Positions 47,101 to 54,835 of a stretch of DNA of 61,408 nucleotides are shown here, one piece after another. Under the pieces are notes generated by a model that did no database searches, had not been told where the DNA came from, and saw only the letters and a list, made by a program, of their open reading frames with translations. How positions within the stretch are numbered: the stretch's first letter is position 1; each line of letters opens with the position of its first letter. The DNA comes from a virus. The translations under genes were made by a program, and so were the position numbers. Location of the stretch: the IMG/VR virus record IMGVR_UViG_3300020392_000014, positions 1 to 61,408 of that record; one strand, given 5' to 3'.

Positions 47101-47281
47101 CGGATAAAGATTGAACGAGTTCACTCATCAGCTTCGCTATATTCTGAGCTTTTAATTTTGCTTGATGGTGGTCTCGCTCCATGAGGTCTTCATATAAATC
47201 ATCAACGAGGTCGTGTGATGTATGCGTCACATAATTAATGTGAGATATTGCATTAACGTCGTCTAATGATATTTTACTCAT
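47090..47281 (-). CDS. Small helical protein, 63 aa
   Basis: Begins MSKISLDDVNAISHINYVTH and is predicted helical with an acidic C-terminus. It overlaps the phosphoesterase gene by 11 bases. Many His and Asp residues; no family recognised. Confidence 0.5.
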   Translation of the reverse strand: MSKISLDDVNAISHINYVTHTSHDLVDDLYEDLMERDHHQAKLKAQNIAKLMSELVQSLSDEI

Positions 47282-47327
47282 TTTTATTCCATGGAGTGTA
47301 ATAAGTGGTTTTAGATTTAGTTATAAT

Positions 47328-47513
47328 TTAATTTTGTCTATACACCATTCGTATAAAGATAGTAAAATTTTTAAAAAGTTTTAATTTTAGTTTTTGCCAA
47401 GGGGTTTTTCGTAGAATTGTTTTATCTATTTCTACTTTGTCTAACTTACTTTTAACCTGGGTAAATCCTTTTTCTTTAAAATAGTTTTGGTTTAAATACT
47501 CTAGATAGTTCAT
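47328..47513 (-). CDS. Small basic protein, 61 aa
   Basis: Begins MNYLEYLNQNYFKEKGFTQV and has a basic, hydrophobic C-terminus (KLKLKLFKNFTIFIRMVYRQ). It overlaps the upstream gene by 38 bases, more than usual here, so the annotation is less certain. No family recognised. Confidence 0.4.
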   Translation of the reverse strand: MNYLEYLNQNYFKEKGFTQVKSKLDKVEIDKTILRKTPWQKLKLKLFKNFTIFIRMVYRQN

Positions 47514-47850
47514 CTTTGTAATTAGTAATTTGATTTGATTTTATGTAACAGTTGATAAGCATTAAATCTAAATATTCATCCATGGAAATTAAAGTAATGT
47601 CAGTGAAAGTTAAATGCCTATGTTTTACTTTTAAAATTTCAACCGCAAATGTTACGACCTCATCTTTAACATTAACTAAACCTCCGTATACATAAGTTGT
47701 TAACTCGTTTGGATTCAAGTCTCTTACATTATCTTCAAGAAATAAAGCAATGGCCAAAGCCGTATCATGGTCAAAAGATTTGAGCTCATCCATAAACTCA
47801 TCTTCAACATCATAACCTTTATCCCTTATATATCTCTGTTTTAAACCCAT
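47476..47850 (-). CDS. Protein of unknown function, 124 aa
   Basis: Acidic alpha/beta protein starting MGLKQRYIRDKGYDVEDEFM. It overlaps the VRR-NUC gene by 32 bases and probably belongs to the same replication/recombination operon. No domain recognised. Confidence 0.55.
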   Translation of the reverse strand: MGLKQRYIRDKGYDVEDEFMDELKSFDHDTALAIALFLEDNVRDLNPNELTTYVYGGLVNVKDEVVTFAVEILKVKHRHLTFTDITLISMDEYLDLMLINCYIKSNQITNYKDELSRVFKPKLF

Positions 47851-48058
47851 AATTTTTCAACTCCTCCAATCTAAATTCTTGCAGAGGAGTGAGCTTTCCA
47901 TTTGTTTTTTTTATTTCTGAAAACAGTACATCTGCATTTTTTGGGATTGCTATTAAGTCAGGTATGCCATTCTTATTTGTTTTTATAAGCTTCAAAACAT
48001 AATATCCTTCATTCTCTAACTGATCTATTCTTTTTTTCTGTATCTGTTGCTCAGTCAT
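47819..48058 (-). CDS. VRR-NUC domain nuclease
   Basis: 79 residues, the size of a minimal stand-alone VRR-NUC protein. PD-(D/E)XK-type residues: GIPDLIAIP (Asp34) and FSEIKK (Glu48-x-Lys50), followed by NGKLTPLQEFRLEELKNYGF with Gln60. Such phage nucleases cut structured DNA such as flaps or Holliday junctions and are commonly encoded beside SNF2-like helicases, as here. Probable role in replication intermediates or recombination. Confidence 0.88.
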   Translation of the reverse strand: MTEQQIQKKRIDQLENEGYYVLKLIKTNKNGIPDLIAIPKNADVLFSEIKKTNGKLTPLQEFRLEELKNYGFKTEIYKG

Positions 48059-48059
48059 A

Positions 48060-49289
48060 TTACAAACTTAATAAATCCTTTTTGAAATGATTTAGAGTAT
48101 AATCTTTCTTTTTAATAACAGTCTTATATATGTCATGCTCAATTCCTTTTTCCGAAAATATCCAATATAGTTTATTATATTTTCTATCTTTAGTAGTCAT
48201 CCTATCTCTTGATTGCCAATAGCTTGTAGCACTAAAATCTATATTGTAATAAACAAGTGCAGAAGCTAGTTTTAAACTTATACCCTCTCTTCCAGAAACT
48301 ATTTGTAAAGCAATAGATTTAGTAGTTGTGTTAAATTCTTGTATTTCTGTACATATTTCATCCTTATAAATACTTTTTATAGCATTTAATTCCTCTTTAA
48401 ATTTATAAAAAATAGCTATTTTTTTATTTCGAAAAGTAAAATAAATAAACTCAGCCTTTTTATAATCTAATACCATAGAACCCCCCTCCTCAAATTTTAC
48501 AGTACCAGAATAAAGTTGATGAAGTTTTGACATAAGTTTGACAGATGTATCAGCTAGTATAGTATTGTCGTTGCCTTGAACAACTAAATTCTTTTTTAAT
48601 TTTTCTATTATCATATATGTTATCTTATTCATCTTAACAGTTAAAACTTCCTCGTCGGTTGTAACTTTAAATCCCGCTTCTTTTTGTGTCCATGAAATAG
48701 TATATGGCTTCATCAAGTCTAGTATGGATTGTAGACCATGGCTGTAATCTTTTATCGGCATAGAACTAATGTATTTTAATTTTATGTTTGCGTGTACTTT
48801 AGCAAACGCATAAAAATTTCTAAACGAATGAAATGGATTATTGGGTATACCATAAACTTGGTGATACATTTGCACATAAGACTCTGGTGTAGGAGTACCA
48901 GATAAAAGTATCACAAAAGGATTGTTAAGCTTGATTAATTCTTTAACCTGTTTAGCTCTGCGACTAGGTTTAGGGTATGCACCCATACTATGAGCCTCAT
49001 CACAAATAATCATATCATAATTGTTTTTCTCGATCTTGTGTAAAGACTCGTAATTAATAATAGTGATGGAAAAAGAGGGGTTTAATTTATTATAATCGTC
49101 TTGTATACTATATATAGCCTTTTTTTTTGTAATGAACAAGAGGTTTTGAACAGGCAGAAGGCCACTCATACTCAAACTCGTTAACGTCTTGCCTGTCCTA
49201 ACCTCCATGGCAAGATACAAAAACTTGTATTTTTTAAGTATAGGTATGGCTGTGTTAACTATCTCCTGCTGATAATCTCTTAAGTTCAT
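48060..49289 (-). CDS. SNF2-like superfamily 2 helicase
   Basis: 409 residues. Motif I EVRTGKT at 29-35, motif II CDEAHS at 96-101, motif III LLSGTPTP, and in the second RecA-like domain IALQIVSGREGISL (motif V) and SYWQSRDRMTTKDR (motif VI). It is shorter than cellular SNF2 proteins, as usual for phage versions. It lies between a VRR-NUC nuclease and the primase-helicase gene, overlapping the latter by one base. A likely role is remodelling replication forks or recombination structures. Confidence 0.85.
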   Translation of the reverse strand: MNLRDYQQEIVNTAIPILKKYKFLYLAMEVRTGKTLTSLSMSGLLPVQNLLFITKKKAIYSIQDDYNKLNPSFSITIINYESLHKIEKNNYDMIICDEAHSMGAYPKPSRRAKQVKELIKLNNPFVILLSGTPTPESYVQMYHQVYGIPNNPFHSFRNFYAFAKVHANIKLKYISSMPIKDYSHGLQSILDLMKPYTISWTQKEAGFKVTTDEEVLTVKMNKITYMIIEKLKKNLVVQGNDNTILADTSVKLMSKLHQLYSGTVKFEEGGSMVLDYKKAEFIYFTFRNKKIAIFYKFKEELNAIKSIYKDEICTEIQEFNTTTKSIALQIVSGREGISLKLASALVYYNIDFSATSYWQSRDRMTTKDRKYNKLYWIFSEKGIEHDIYKTVIKKKDYTLNHFKKDLLSL

Positions 49290-51694
49290 TAAAAATCTAT
49301 TTCTTGTATTTTTTCGTAGTGATGTTTATTTCTAAATATAATCCATCTAGCAGTATCTCTACCCTCCTCTGGCTCGCAGTCATGTTTATATAAATTATAA
49401 GCATGTAGCCATTTGTAAAATCTAATTCTTGATACAGTCATTTTTGCTTTAGGTGCAAAGTCTGGGTTATCATCAATAAAATCCATATACAAATCATGCT
49501 TGTATATTTTTTTATTTACTTTAAGTTTTTCGTTTTCATTTAAACCATCTACAAGACCGCACCACTCAATAAATTCATGGCATGTTTCTGCCGCTAGTTG
49601 TCTAATCTTAAGGTTTACAAATTCACTTTTTATTAAACCTTTATCAAGATAAAGCTGTAAACACTCTATCATAAAGTTGTCAAATTGACACCATTCCTCA
49701 TCATTCCATTCCCCGAACATAAGTTTACCAAACTCTCTTAGTGGTGTTCTGTCTCTCGTATAATATCTTGATAATTCTAATTCCCATTTTCGCCTTTCAA
49801 AAGATGATCCTTTGCCTTTGATAGCATAGTTAGTGGTAATACTAACCTTTGGGGATTTACTAAATGGTATTTTAATTGCATCTTTATTTTTTTTCTCAAG
49901 TGTCAAACCCTCTGTTACAACAGAAAACAACCTTTCAAAATCGAAATACTTTTTTACATCATCAAAGCAAAGTATCTGTGTATCAGCAGATACAAGTTGA
50001 TATGCAAATGATTTTTCAAAATTAAAACTTTTACCATCTATTACGACAAGTTTTTTCATTTGAGCCATTCCATTCATAAATAACCCTTTACCTGTACCTC
50101 CCTCTGGGTTATCAGAAATTACTTCATCATTTAAAATTACTGCGGGCGAATAAGATAAATTTTTCCAACCATGCAAAAGATATCCAATAGTTGATTGCAT
50201 AGATAATATTCTGCTTTCATTTTTACCGCAAATATTTTCTATAAACTTTCTAAAATCACACTGTGTGTTTTCACATTTTATAAAAGCTCTATCAATTACA
50301 TGGTCGCTCCAGACATATCCGCCTAAATCGAGATAATCTATTGAAACAAGTTCATCTTTAGTCACTTTAACTGCACAATTTTTGTAGTATAAGTATGCTG
50401 TATTTTTGTTGTCCTCAATAAAGTAAACATCTATTGATGAAAGAAGTGTTAAAAATTCCTCTCTAAAGTATCTAGTATTTTCTGCAAAGTAATTGTATAC
50501 ACTTACATCATTAATGTCTAACAGATAGTTAAGTATAAAATCTTTAATTTCTTTTTCACTCGTATGGTCAATTAGGTTGTTTGTAACACGAACGAAGACA
50601 TAGTTCTTGCTACCCTGCGGGTTAAATTTATAAAAGCCGTGTTCCTCTAAAAAACTTTTAAAAAAAAAATGTACGATTTTGACTACACCCTTATCGCTTT
50701 TTGTCCAGAACTTGTGATGCGATTGCTCCTCCTCAATTCTGTTTATAACATTATCAATAATAACAGGGTCAACATCATCCTCTAACTCCTCTTTGACTTG
50801 TTTTTTTGTGCCCCCTTGCTTCAACCTAAATCTAATTTGGTTTACTTTATCCTCATCCTCATAATACTTGGTACCAAAGTTTTGTTTTTGTGCATAAGCT
50901 GATTGAATTGTTCGCTTGATTTCTAATTGTTTAAAATCTTTTGTAGCATAATTATTCAATACAAATTCCGCTAAAGTTTGATTAATACCAAAGTCATTAA
51001 AGGCTGAAGCTAGGATAAACACATTTTGATTTCTCTGTCCCTCTATCATAGGGTACTTTTTTTTCCACCATTTAGTTAAAATATCTACAATCTTATTCTC
51101 ATCAGTAATAGGTATTGTAGGTAAATCAACATTTTTATTTATTTCATTAAATTCCTCCTCCTCTATACGATCCCACACACTTGAAGTTTTGTTTATGTAT
51201 ATGAGAGGGTCATACGACTCATAACATACCCGACTTAAGTTCTTAGATGTCTTGTCGAAGTAATCTGAATTAAAAAATGATTGCAAACTTAAAAAGTATG
51301 ACTTGTGGTTTTCTGGTTCCGATGGTATTTTTACCAGAGCTTTCAAACCTTTACCACTTGGAGATATAAAGACAGAGAAAATGTATTTATTTTTTGATAA
51401 TCTTTCTTTTTCTTGAAGCAAATCTCTGTTACTCTTGTAGCCGTCAAAGTCTAAACATATTAGTCCAGAGTGTTCCTCAAGAGAATTGTCGCTTCTTTTT
51501 GTAAACTTACCGCTAAAACACACCGCAGGTAAACCTTGTTTGTAGGTGTTTCGCTGAGTTTTATCTTTTTCTGCTCTTATTTTTTTTACTAAATCTTTAC
51601 TAGATCCTTCTCTGATTCTGTTCAATATAACATGAACATCCCTATAAAAAGGCTGACTTGTAGTCTTAATATCTTTGAATATAGTAATTATCAC
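49289..51694 (-). CDS. Primase-helicase fusion (BT4734-type primase, SF3-like helicase)
   Basis: 801 residues. The N-terminal domain (about 1-170) matches the VirE-N/BT4734 primase-like family: LICLDFDG (79-85), FISPSGKGLKALVK (109-122) and LSRVCYESYDP (153-163). A middle helical region (about 205-275) resembles a PriCT connector. The C-terminal ATPase has Walker A GGTGKG near residue 528, Walker B ILCFDDV, and the sensor region ITTNYAIKGKGSSFERRKWE. It should unwind DNA and make primers. With no polymerase gene in view it may be the main phage-specific replisome component. Confidence 0.85.
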   Translation of the reverse strand: MIITIFKDIKTTSQPFYRDVHVILNRIREGSSKDLVKKIRAEKDKTQRNTYKQGLPAVCFSGKFTKRSDNSLEEHSGLICLDFDGYKSNRDLLQEKERLSKNKYIFSVFISPSGKGLKALVKIPSEPENHKSYFLSLQSFFNSDYFDKTSKNLSRVCYESYDPLIYINKTSSVWDRIEEEEFNEINKNVDLPTIPITDENKIVDILTKWWKKKYPMIEGQRNQNVFILASAFNDFGINQTLAEFVLNNYATKDFKQLEIKRTIQSAYAQKQNFGTKYYEDEDKVNQIRFRLKQGGTKKQVKEELEDDVDPVIIDNVINRIEEEQSHHKFWTKSDKGVVKIVHFFFKSFLEEHGFYKFNPQGSKNYVFVRVTNNLIDHTSEKEIKDFILNYLLDINDVSVYNYFAENTRYFREEFLTLLSSIDVYFIEDNKNTAYLYYKNCAVKVTKDELVSIDYLDLGGYVWSDHVIDRAFIKCENTQCDFRKFIENICGKNESRILSMQSTIGYLLHGWKNLSYSPAVILNDEVISDNPEGGTGKGLFMNGMAQMKKLVVIDGKSFNFEKSFAYQLVSADTQILCFDDVKKYFDFERLFSVVTEGLTLEKKNKDAIKIPFSKSPKVSITTNYAIKGKGSSFERRKWELELSRYYTRDRTPLREFGKLMFGEWNDEEWCQFDNFMIECLQLYLDKGLIKSEFVNLKIRQLAAETCHEFIEWCGLVDGLNENEKLKVNKKIYKHDLYMDFIDDNPDFAPKAKMTVSRIRFYKWLHAYNLYKHDCEPEEGRDTARWIIFRNKHHYEKIQEIDF

Positions 51695-51709
51695 TTAGTT
51701 AAATGCTTG

Positions 51710-51794
51710 GCACCTACAAAAGAATCGAACTTTTGTTACTCGTCAGTAAATCTCGCCTCCGTACTTAAACGTGTGGCTTTACCAAATTAGGTGC
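51710..51794 (-). tRNA. tRNA-like gene, long-variable-arm type, anticodon unresolved
   Basis: Read on the minus strand, a 7-bp acceptor-like stem (51788-51794 with 51710-51716) is continuous with a 6-bp stem closing the canonical T-loop TTCGATT (51717-51735). A hairpin TTACT-GACG-AGTAA (51736-51749) occupies the variable-arm position, and a D-loop-like TTTGGTAAAGCC follows the 5' acceptor. Length of about 85 nt suggests a class II tRNA. No standard 5-bp anticodon stem can be formed; the loop candidate TTTAAGT would give TAA (Leu). It fills the gap between two early genes. It may be an aberrant, decaying or decoy tRNA. Confidence 0.5.
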
Positions 51795-51800
51795 TTGTAA

Positions 51801-52055
51801 TTAAAACGGGTCTATTTCTGTTTCTGTTTCAACAGGTTTTGTTTCAACTTTTTCTGGAGCGACATAAGGTATTTTGACATCTCCTGATTTATAATTATTA
51901 CCCGCTTGGGATACATTATTCCATATGCTCACTTCAAATTCCTCGCCTTTGAACATACCCCAACCTGTAAAATCAGGTTGTTTACCTTCTTTGTCTGTGT
52001 TTGGAAATAATATTATTTTACCTTCTTTATATTCCCTCGGTTTTTTTTCTGCCAT
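51801..52055 (-). CDS. Small SSB-like protein with acidic C-terminal tip
   Basis: 84 residues. A beta-rich core (GKIILFPNTDKEGKQPDFTG followed by WGMFKGEEFEVSIWNN) is followed by a flexible acidic tail ending ETEIDPF. A terminal D-x-P-F-like tip is the signature by which SSB recruits partner proteins. It sits with exonuclease, annealing protein and primase-helicase genes. An ssDNA-binding role is inferred; the core resembles short DUF736-type proteins, and an OB fold is not proven by eye. Confidence 0.55.
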   Translation of the reverse strand: MAEKKPREYKEGKIILFPNTDKEGKQPDFTGWGMFKGEEFEVSIWNNVSQAGNNYKSGDVKIPYVAPEKVETKPVETETEIDPF

Positions 52056-52212
52056 TTTTTTTAACTTTTATATTTTGTTCCAAAACTTCTATTGTTTGAT
52101 AAATTATTAATTCTTTATCCTCTCGTGTTTCACAAATATTTGGAACTTCTATCTGTAAAACATTTTCTTTTGTATCAATACCTAATGTTTTATAAAACCA
52201 TTTCTGTAACAT
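52027..52212 (-). CDS. Small protein of unknown function, 61 aa
   Basis: Start chosen at the ATG at 52212 (MLQKWFYKTLGIDTKENVLQ), which limits overlap with the exonuclease gene to 23 bases; longer in-frame starts lie inside that gene. Basic C-terminus (KVKKNGRKKTEGI). It overlaps the SSB-like gene by 29 bases. No family recognised. Confidence 0.5.
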   Translation of the reverse strand: MLQKWFYKTLGIDTKENVLQIEVPNICETREDKELIIYQTIEVLEQNIKVKKNGRKKTEGI

Positions 52213-52927
52213 GCTGAGATATGTCATGTGTTTTGTTTTTGCTGAAATATTTATTATAAACTTGTGTTGCATTAAAAACATTTTGTTTACCATATGCAAG
52301 AAACTCATCAGAGCATGGAGCTTTTAAAACTTGTAAAGTATTTTTATCTATCACTACAAACAACATGGGTTTTTTGAATTGCAATTCATATACATATGCT
52401 TGTGAATTATAACAAAATGCTCTTGCACTTGATCTAAAATTTTTTGAATTACCTGTGGTTTTTAAATCAACGACAAAATCCTCGTGCAAAATATCACATT
52501 TGGATTTCCACATATTACCCTCTATTTCCATGATAGCGGGTACTTCGTATTTGTTATTAGTATCTTGTATAATTTCTGAAATTTCCAACACACTTAATAA
52601 TTTATCTTTACACCTCAGCATAGTATCTCTTTCATGTAGTAACATAACATCATCTTTGTCTAAATTATTTTCTATCAAATAATCCTTAAATTTCTTTGTG
52701 CTTCTTGTCGAGCTGTCAAAGATAGGTATTTTAATAGGTTTGTCTGGCTCTAAAATAATTTGATGAAAATATCTACCCATTAATATTTCTGGACTTTTCT
52801 TTTCTTGTTTAAATTTTTCAGGTTGATAAAGAAGTGTCGAAACATCTGATGCTGATAAATATTCTTTACCAAAATCACCATAATACTTAGTATCATCTTT
52901 TAATTTTTCTAATAAATCAACTTGCAT
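52190..52927 (-). CDS. PD-(D/E)XK exonuclease, RecB/RecE-like
   Basis: 245 residues. Motifs in order: LSASDVSTLL near 25, GRYFHQIILEP (51-61), the core KSKCDILHEDFVVDLKTTGN with Asp145 and Asp154-x-Lys156, and the late QAYVYELQF (176-184). This is the layout of phage RecB-like 5'-3' exonucleases (PDDEXK_1 / RecE C-terminal type). It is adjacent to an annealing protein, forming a two-component recombination system. The exonuclease makes ssDNA tails for annealing. Confidence 0.85.
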   Translation of the reverse strand: MQVDLLEKLKDDTKYYGDFGKEYLSASDVSTLLYQPEKFKQEKKSPEILMGRYFHQIILEPDKPIKIPIFDSSTRSTKKFKDYLIENNLDKDDVMLLHERDTMLRCKDKLLSVLEISEIIQDTNNKYEVPAIMEIEGNMWKSKCDILHEDFVVDLKTTGNSKNFRSSARAFCYNSQAYVYELQFKKPMLFVVIDKNTLQVLKAPCSDEFLAYGKQNVFNATQVYNKYFSKNKTHDISQHVTEMVL

Positions 52928-53441
52928 GTGTTTTTAATTGAGATTCAACTTCTTTTGTTATGGTATATTTAGTTTCTAATTGTTGAATTATCCATGACAT
53001 ACCTTTTTGCTTATTGTTTACTACAAAATTTAAAACTTTGTCCCAATTATCATCTCCAATTTTTAAAGTGTATGCACCTTTTGGTTTACTATTTTGATTA
53101 GCAATGGCATTTTGTACTTCCTCTGCAGAAGCTACTGAAGTGTCAAGACCTATGCCCATATTTGCAAGAGCTCTCCCCCATGCAGAAGTTTCGCAGTTCT
53201 CTACATAACTTGTTTTATTAATAAAAGTTGATCCTTTCACTTCCTCTGCTATACCTGTGGCAATTTCTCTATCTTGCTCATCTCGTATCGTAGCTTTAAT
53301 TAGAATTGTATCAGGGGTTTTGTCTACAACCTCTGTGGTCAATGAATATTTTGGGTAATTGCTTCGAAAGTATTTTAATCTTTCGTTTACTTCAACATAA
53401 TCTTTACCCTTTATGTTGATAGTTTTTAACTTTTTGTTCAT
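52917..53441 (-). CDS. Erf-like single-strand annealing protein
   Basis: 174 residues starting MNKKLKTINIKGKDYVEVNE. The segment ENCETSAWGRALANMGIGLD (81-100) is the signature of Erf/Rad52-like phage annealing proteins, followed by SVASAEEVQNAIANQ. The protein forms rings that anneal complementary ssDNA exposed by the adjacent exonuclease, whose gene it overlaps by 11 bases. The C-terminal 60 residues are a small helical domain. Confidence 0.8.
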   Translation of the reverse strand: MNKKLKTINIKGKDYVEVNERLKYFRSNYPKYSLTTEVVDKTPDTILIKATIRDEQDREIATGIAEEVKGSTFINKTSYVENCETSAWGRALANMGIGLDTSVASAEEVQNAIANQNSKPKGAYTLKIGDDNWDKVLNFVVNNKQKGMSWIIQQLETKYTITKEVESQLKTHAS

Positions 53442-53847
53442 ACTCGTTTAGATTTAATTTAATATTTAATTTATTTTTTCTTGCTGTATATTTTTGTAAA
53501 ATTCTTTCTCTCCTATTTTTTAAATTTTGGATATGCTTATCGTTTTTTCTGGTGTTGATTTCTGTTTTTATTCTGTTTTTAATTAAGTTTAATTTAAACT
53601 CATAATTATTTAGCAGAACAAATTCAGTACCCGCACTCCAGCCATACTTGTAAAAATAATCATACTCTTCCTTTGTGCATTCCATAAAATAATCTCCACC
53701 TTTTCCCATATTAAGTATTTCAATTTTTTCTGGAAACTTCAAAATCTTTGCCCCATTGTGCATAACTGATTCCATTTTTTGTGTCTGTGTGTAAATAGAA
53801 TTTGGCACTCTTTTAGCTTGGTCAAAAAGATGAAAAAGATTATACAT
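53404..53847 (-). CDS. Protein of unknown function, 147 aa
   Basis: Alpha/beta N-terminal part (KILKFPEKIEILNMGKGGDY) followed by an aromatic patch and a basic helical C-terminus (KNRRERILQKYTARKNKLNI). It overlaps the annealing-protein gene by 38 bases and the DnaA-like gene by 8. The basic helix suggests nucleic-acid contact; no family recognised. Confidence 0.55.
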   Translation of the reverse strand: MYNLFHLFDQAKRVPNSIYTQTQKMESVMHNGAKILKFPEKIEILNMGKGGDYFMECTKEEYDYFYKYGWSAGTEFVLLNNYEFKLNLIKNRIKTEINTRKNDKHIQNLKNRRERILQKYTARKNKLNIKLNLNEYEQKVKNYQHKG

Positions 53848-54133
53848 TTTGAACTTCCTCTATCATTTTTTTATAGTCAGGATCTGTATCTATTAGATTT
53901 TTGGCTTGTTTGTAACCATGAATAATGGTTGAATGTTGAACATCATAGCCATATTCCTTTAAAAATTTTCTTATATACGAAAGCCGAATAGGTCTTTCCA
54001 TACAAGCATAGTAAAGCATTTGTCTTGCATCTACTACATCTCGTTTCTTTGAGTTTTCAAACATCTCGTTCAAACTAAGATGAAATTGTTTTGCGATTGC
54101 ATTTGTGTATTTGTCGAATATTTCTTTTTTCAT
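53840..54133 (-). CDS. Stand-alone DnaA domain IV-like protein
   Basis: 97 residues. The core matches the DNA-binding domain IV of DnaA: VVDARQMLYYACME (33-46, the A-R-x-x helix), IRKFLKEYGYDVQHSTIIHG (54-73, equivalent to the G-x-R-D-H-S-T-V-x-H signature) and a following lysine helix. No AAA+ or domain I is present. It should recognise DnaA-box-like DNA. In a genome without its own polymerase it may mark the phage origin or divert host initiation factors. It overlaps a small membrane protein gene (TGATG). Confidence 0.8.
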   Translation of the reverse strand: MKKEIFDKYTNAIAKQFHLSLNEMFENSKKRDVVDARQMLYYACMERPIRLSYIRKFLKEYGYDVQHSTIIHGYKQAKNLIDTDPDYKKMIEEVQNV

Positions 54134-54270
54134 TGGATTAAAGTATAAATGTAATAAGCTAATATAATAATTGTAGCAAGAAAACCCACCAATCTAAGCA
54201 GTTTAAATGTTTCATGCTCACTTTCAGGTGTTCTGCCCTGTCTACTTCTATATTGTCTATATCTTTTCAT
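54130..54270 (-). CDS. Single-span membrane protein, 46 aa
   Basis: Basic N-terminus (MKRYRQYRSRQGRTPESEHE) followed by one hydrophobic span at about residues 25-44 (LLRLVGFLATIIILAYYIYT). Its stop overlaps the DnaA-like start, suggesting coupled translation. Function unknown. Confidence 0.5.
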   Translation of the reverse strand: MKRYRQYRSRQGRTPESEHETFKLLRLVGFLATIIILAYYIYTLIQ

Positions 54271-54280
54271 AATATTTTAA

Positions 54281-54398
54281 AAGTGAGGTGGACAGGACTG
54301 GAATGTTAGAGATGCACATTGGACTTACACTCTTTTATCTGTTTATCCTGTCTTTCTGGTCTTACCAATTTAGTGCCTTCCAAACTTAGACCTCACTT
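54281..54398. other. Noncoding element bounded by inverted repeat AAGTGAGGT
   Basis: Perfect 9-bp inverted repeats aagtgaggt (54281-54289) and acctcactt (54390-54398) enclose an inner pair gacagga/tcctgtc. On the minus strand it also holds a near-direct repeat of D-loop-like sequence (ctaagtttggaaggca and ctaaattggtaagacca). No T-loop is present, so it is not called a tRNA. It may be a structured RNA or a tRNA remnant. Confidence 0.45.
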
Positions 54399-54406
54399 AT
54401 TTTAAA

Positions 54407-54495
54407 AGGTGGCTGATTATCCTTGCGAATCTCACTTATAGTGTGTTTCTTTTATTATCATTTAGGGCATGTTTATAGGACTAACCCCACCACCT
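54407..54495. other. Second inverted-repeat-bounded noncoding element
   Basis: AGGTGG at 54407-54412 and CCACCT at 54490-54495 can close an 89-nt structure (7 bp with a G-T pair on the minus strand), directly beside the previous element. Internal gggg/cccc segments could pair. Tandem placement of two tRNA-sized hairpin-bounded units is notable. The flank at 54500-54562 holds C- and G-runs and no gene. Confidence 0.35.
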
Positions 54496-54562
54496 GTTTG
54501 CCAAACCCCCCAGACCAAAAACAAAATGAAGAGAGGGGGGGTGTGGACTTGAAAACAACTAA

Positions 54563-54643
54563 CTAAATAAACATGTGGACATTATCCTCATAGTAAAAAT
54601 CCTCATGTTCGGGATCTGAATAACATATAATCACTTTATTCAT
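54563..54643 (-). CDS. Possible leaderless micro-ORF, 26 aa
   Basis: Encodes MNKVIICYSDPEHEDFYYED and a short tail. A -7 box ends five bases upstream of the ATG, so the transcript would begin at or just before the start codon. Small size makes it uncertain. Confidence 0.3.
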   Translation of the reverse strand: MNKVIICYSDPEHEDFYYEDNVHMFI

Positions 54644-54647
54644 ATTG

Positions 54648-54655
54648 CAAATTTA
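54648..54655 (-). promoter_or_regulatory. Bacteroidota -7 box on minus strand (TAAATTTG)
   Basis: TAAATTTG on the minus strand within the stretch attgcaaattta, which recurs at 56591-56602. It could drive transcription of the element and gene block downstream. No -33 TTTG seen. Confidence 0.4.
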
Positions 54656-54678
54656 GTATAAAAAACCGAAAAAAAAAA

Positions 54679-54834
54679 TTATTTCTTTTTCTTTTTTCTT
54701 TCAATACTATTTTTTAATATTTTTTTATTGTTATCCATAATAAAATCAAAATGCTTATCGCATTCCTCTTCTCCATACAGAAGAATGTCGCCTAACATTG
54801 CTTTCATTAGTTTTTTAAATTCTTGTTCTTTCAT
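54679..54834 (-). CDS. Small charged protein, 51 aa
   Basis: Begins MKEQEFKKLMKAMLGDILLY and ends in a lysine run. The start lies two bases before the upstream gene's stop. No family recognised; supported by the chain of closely packed starts in this block. Confidence 0.5.
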   Translation of the reverse strand: MKEQEFKKLMKAMLGDILLYGEEECDKHFDFIMDNNKKILKNSIERKKKKK

Positions 54835-54835
54835 A

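Noticed and set aside
54281-54495. Calling two further tRNAs
   Set aside because: The inverted repeats resemble acceptor stems, but no T-loop consensus or anticodon arm could be found, so they are kept only as structured elements.
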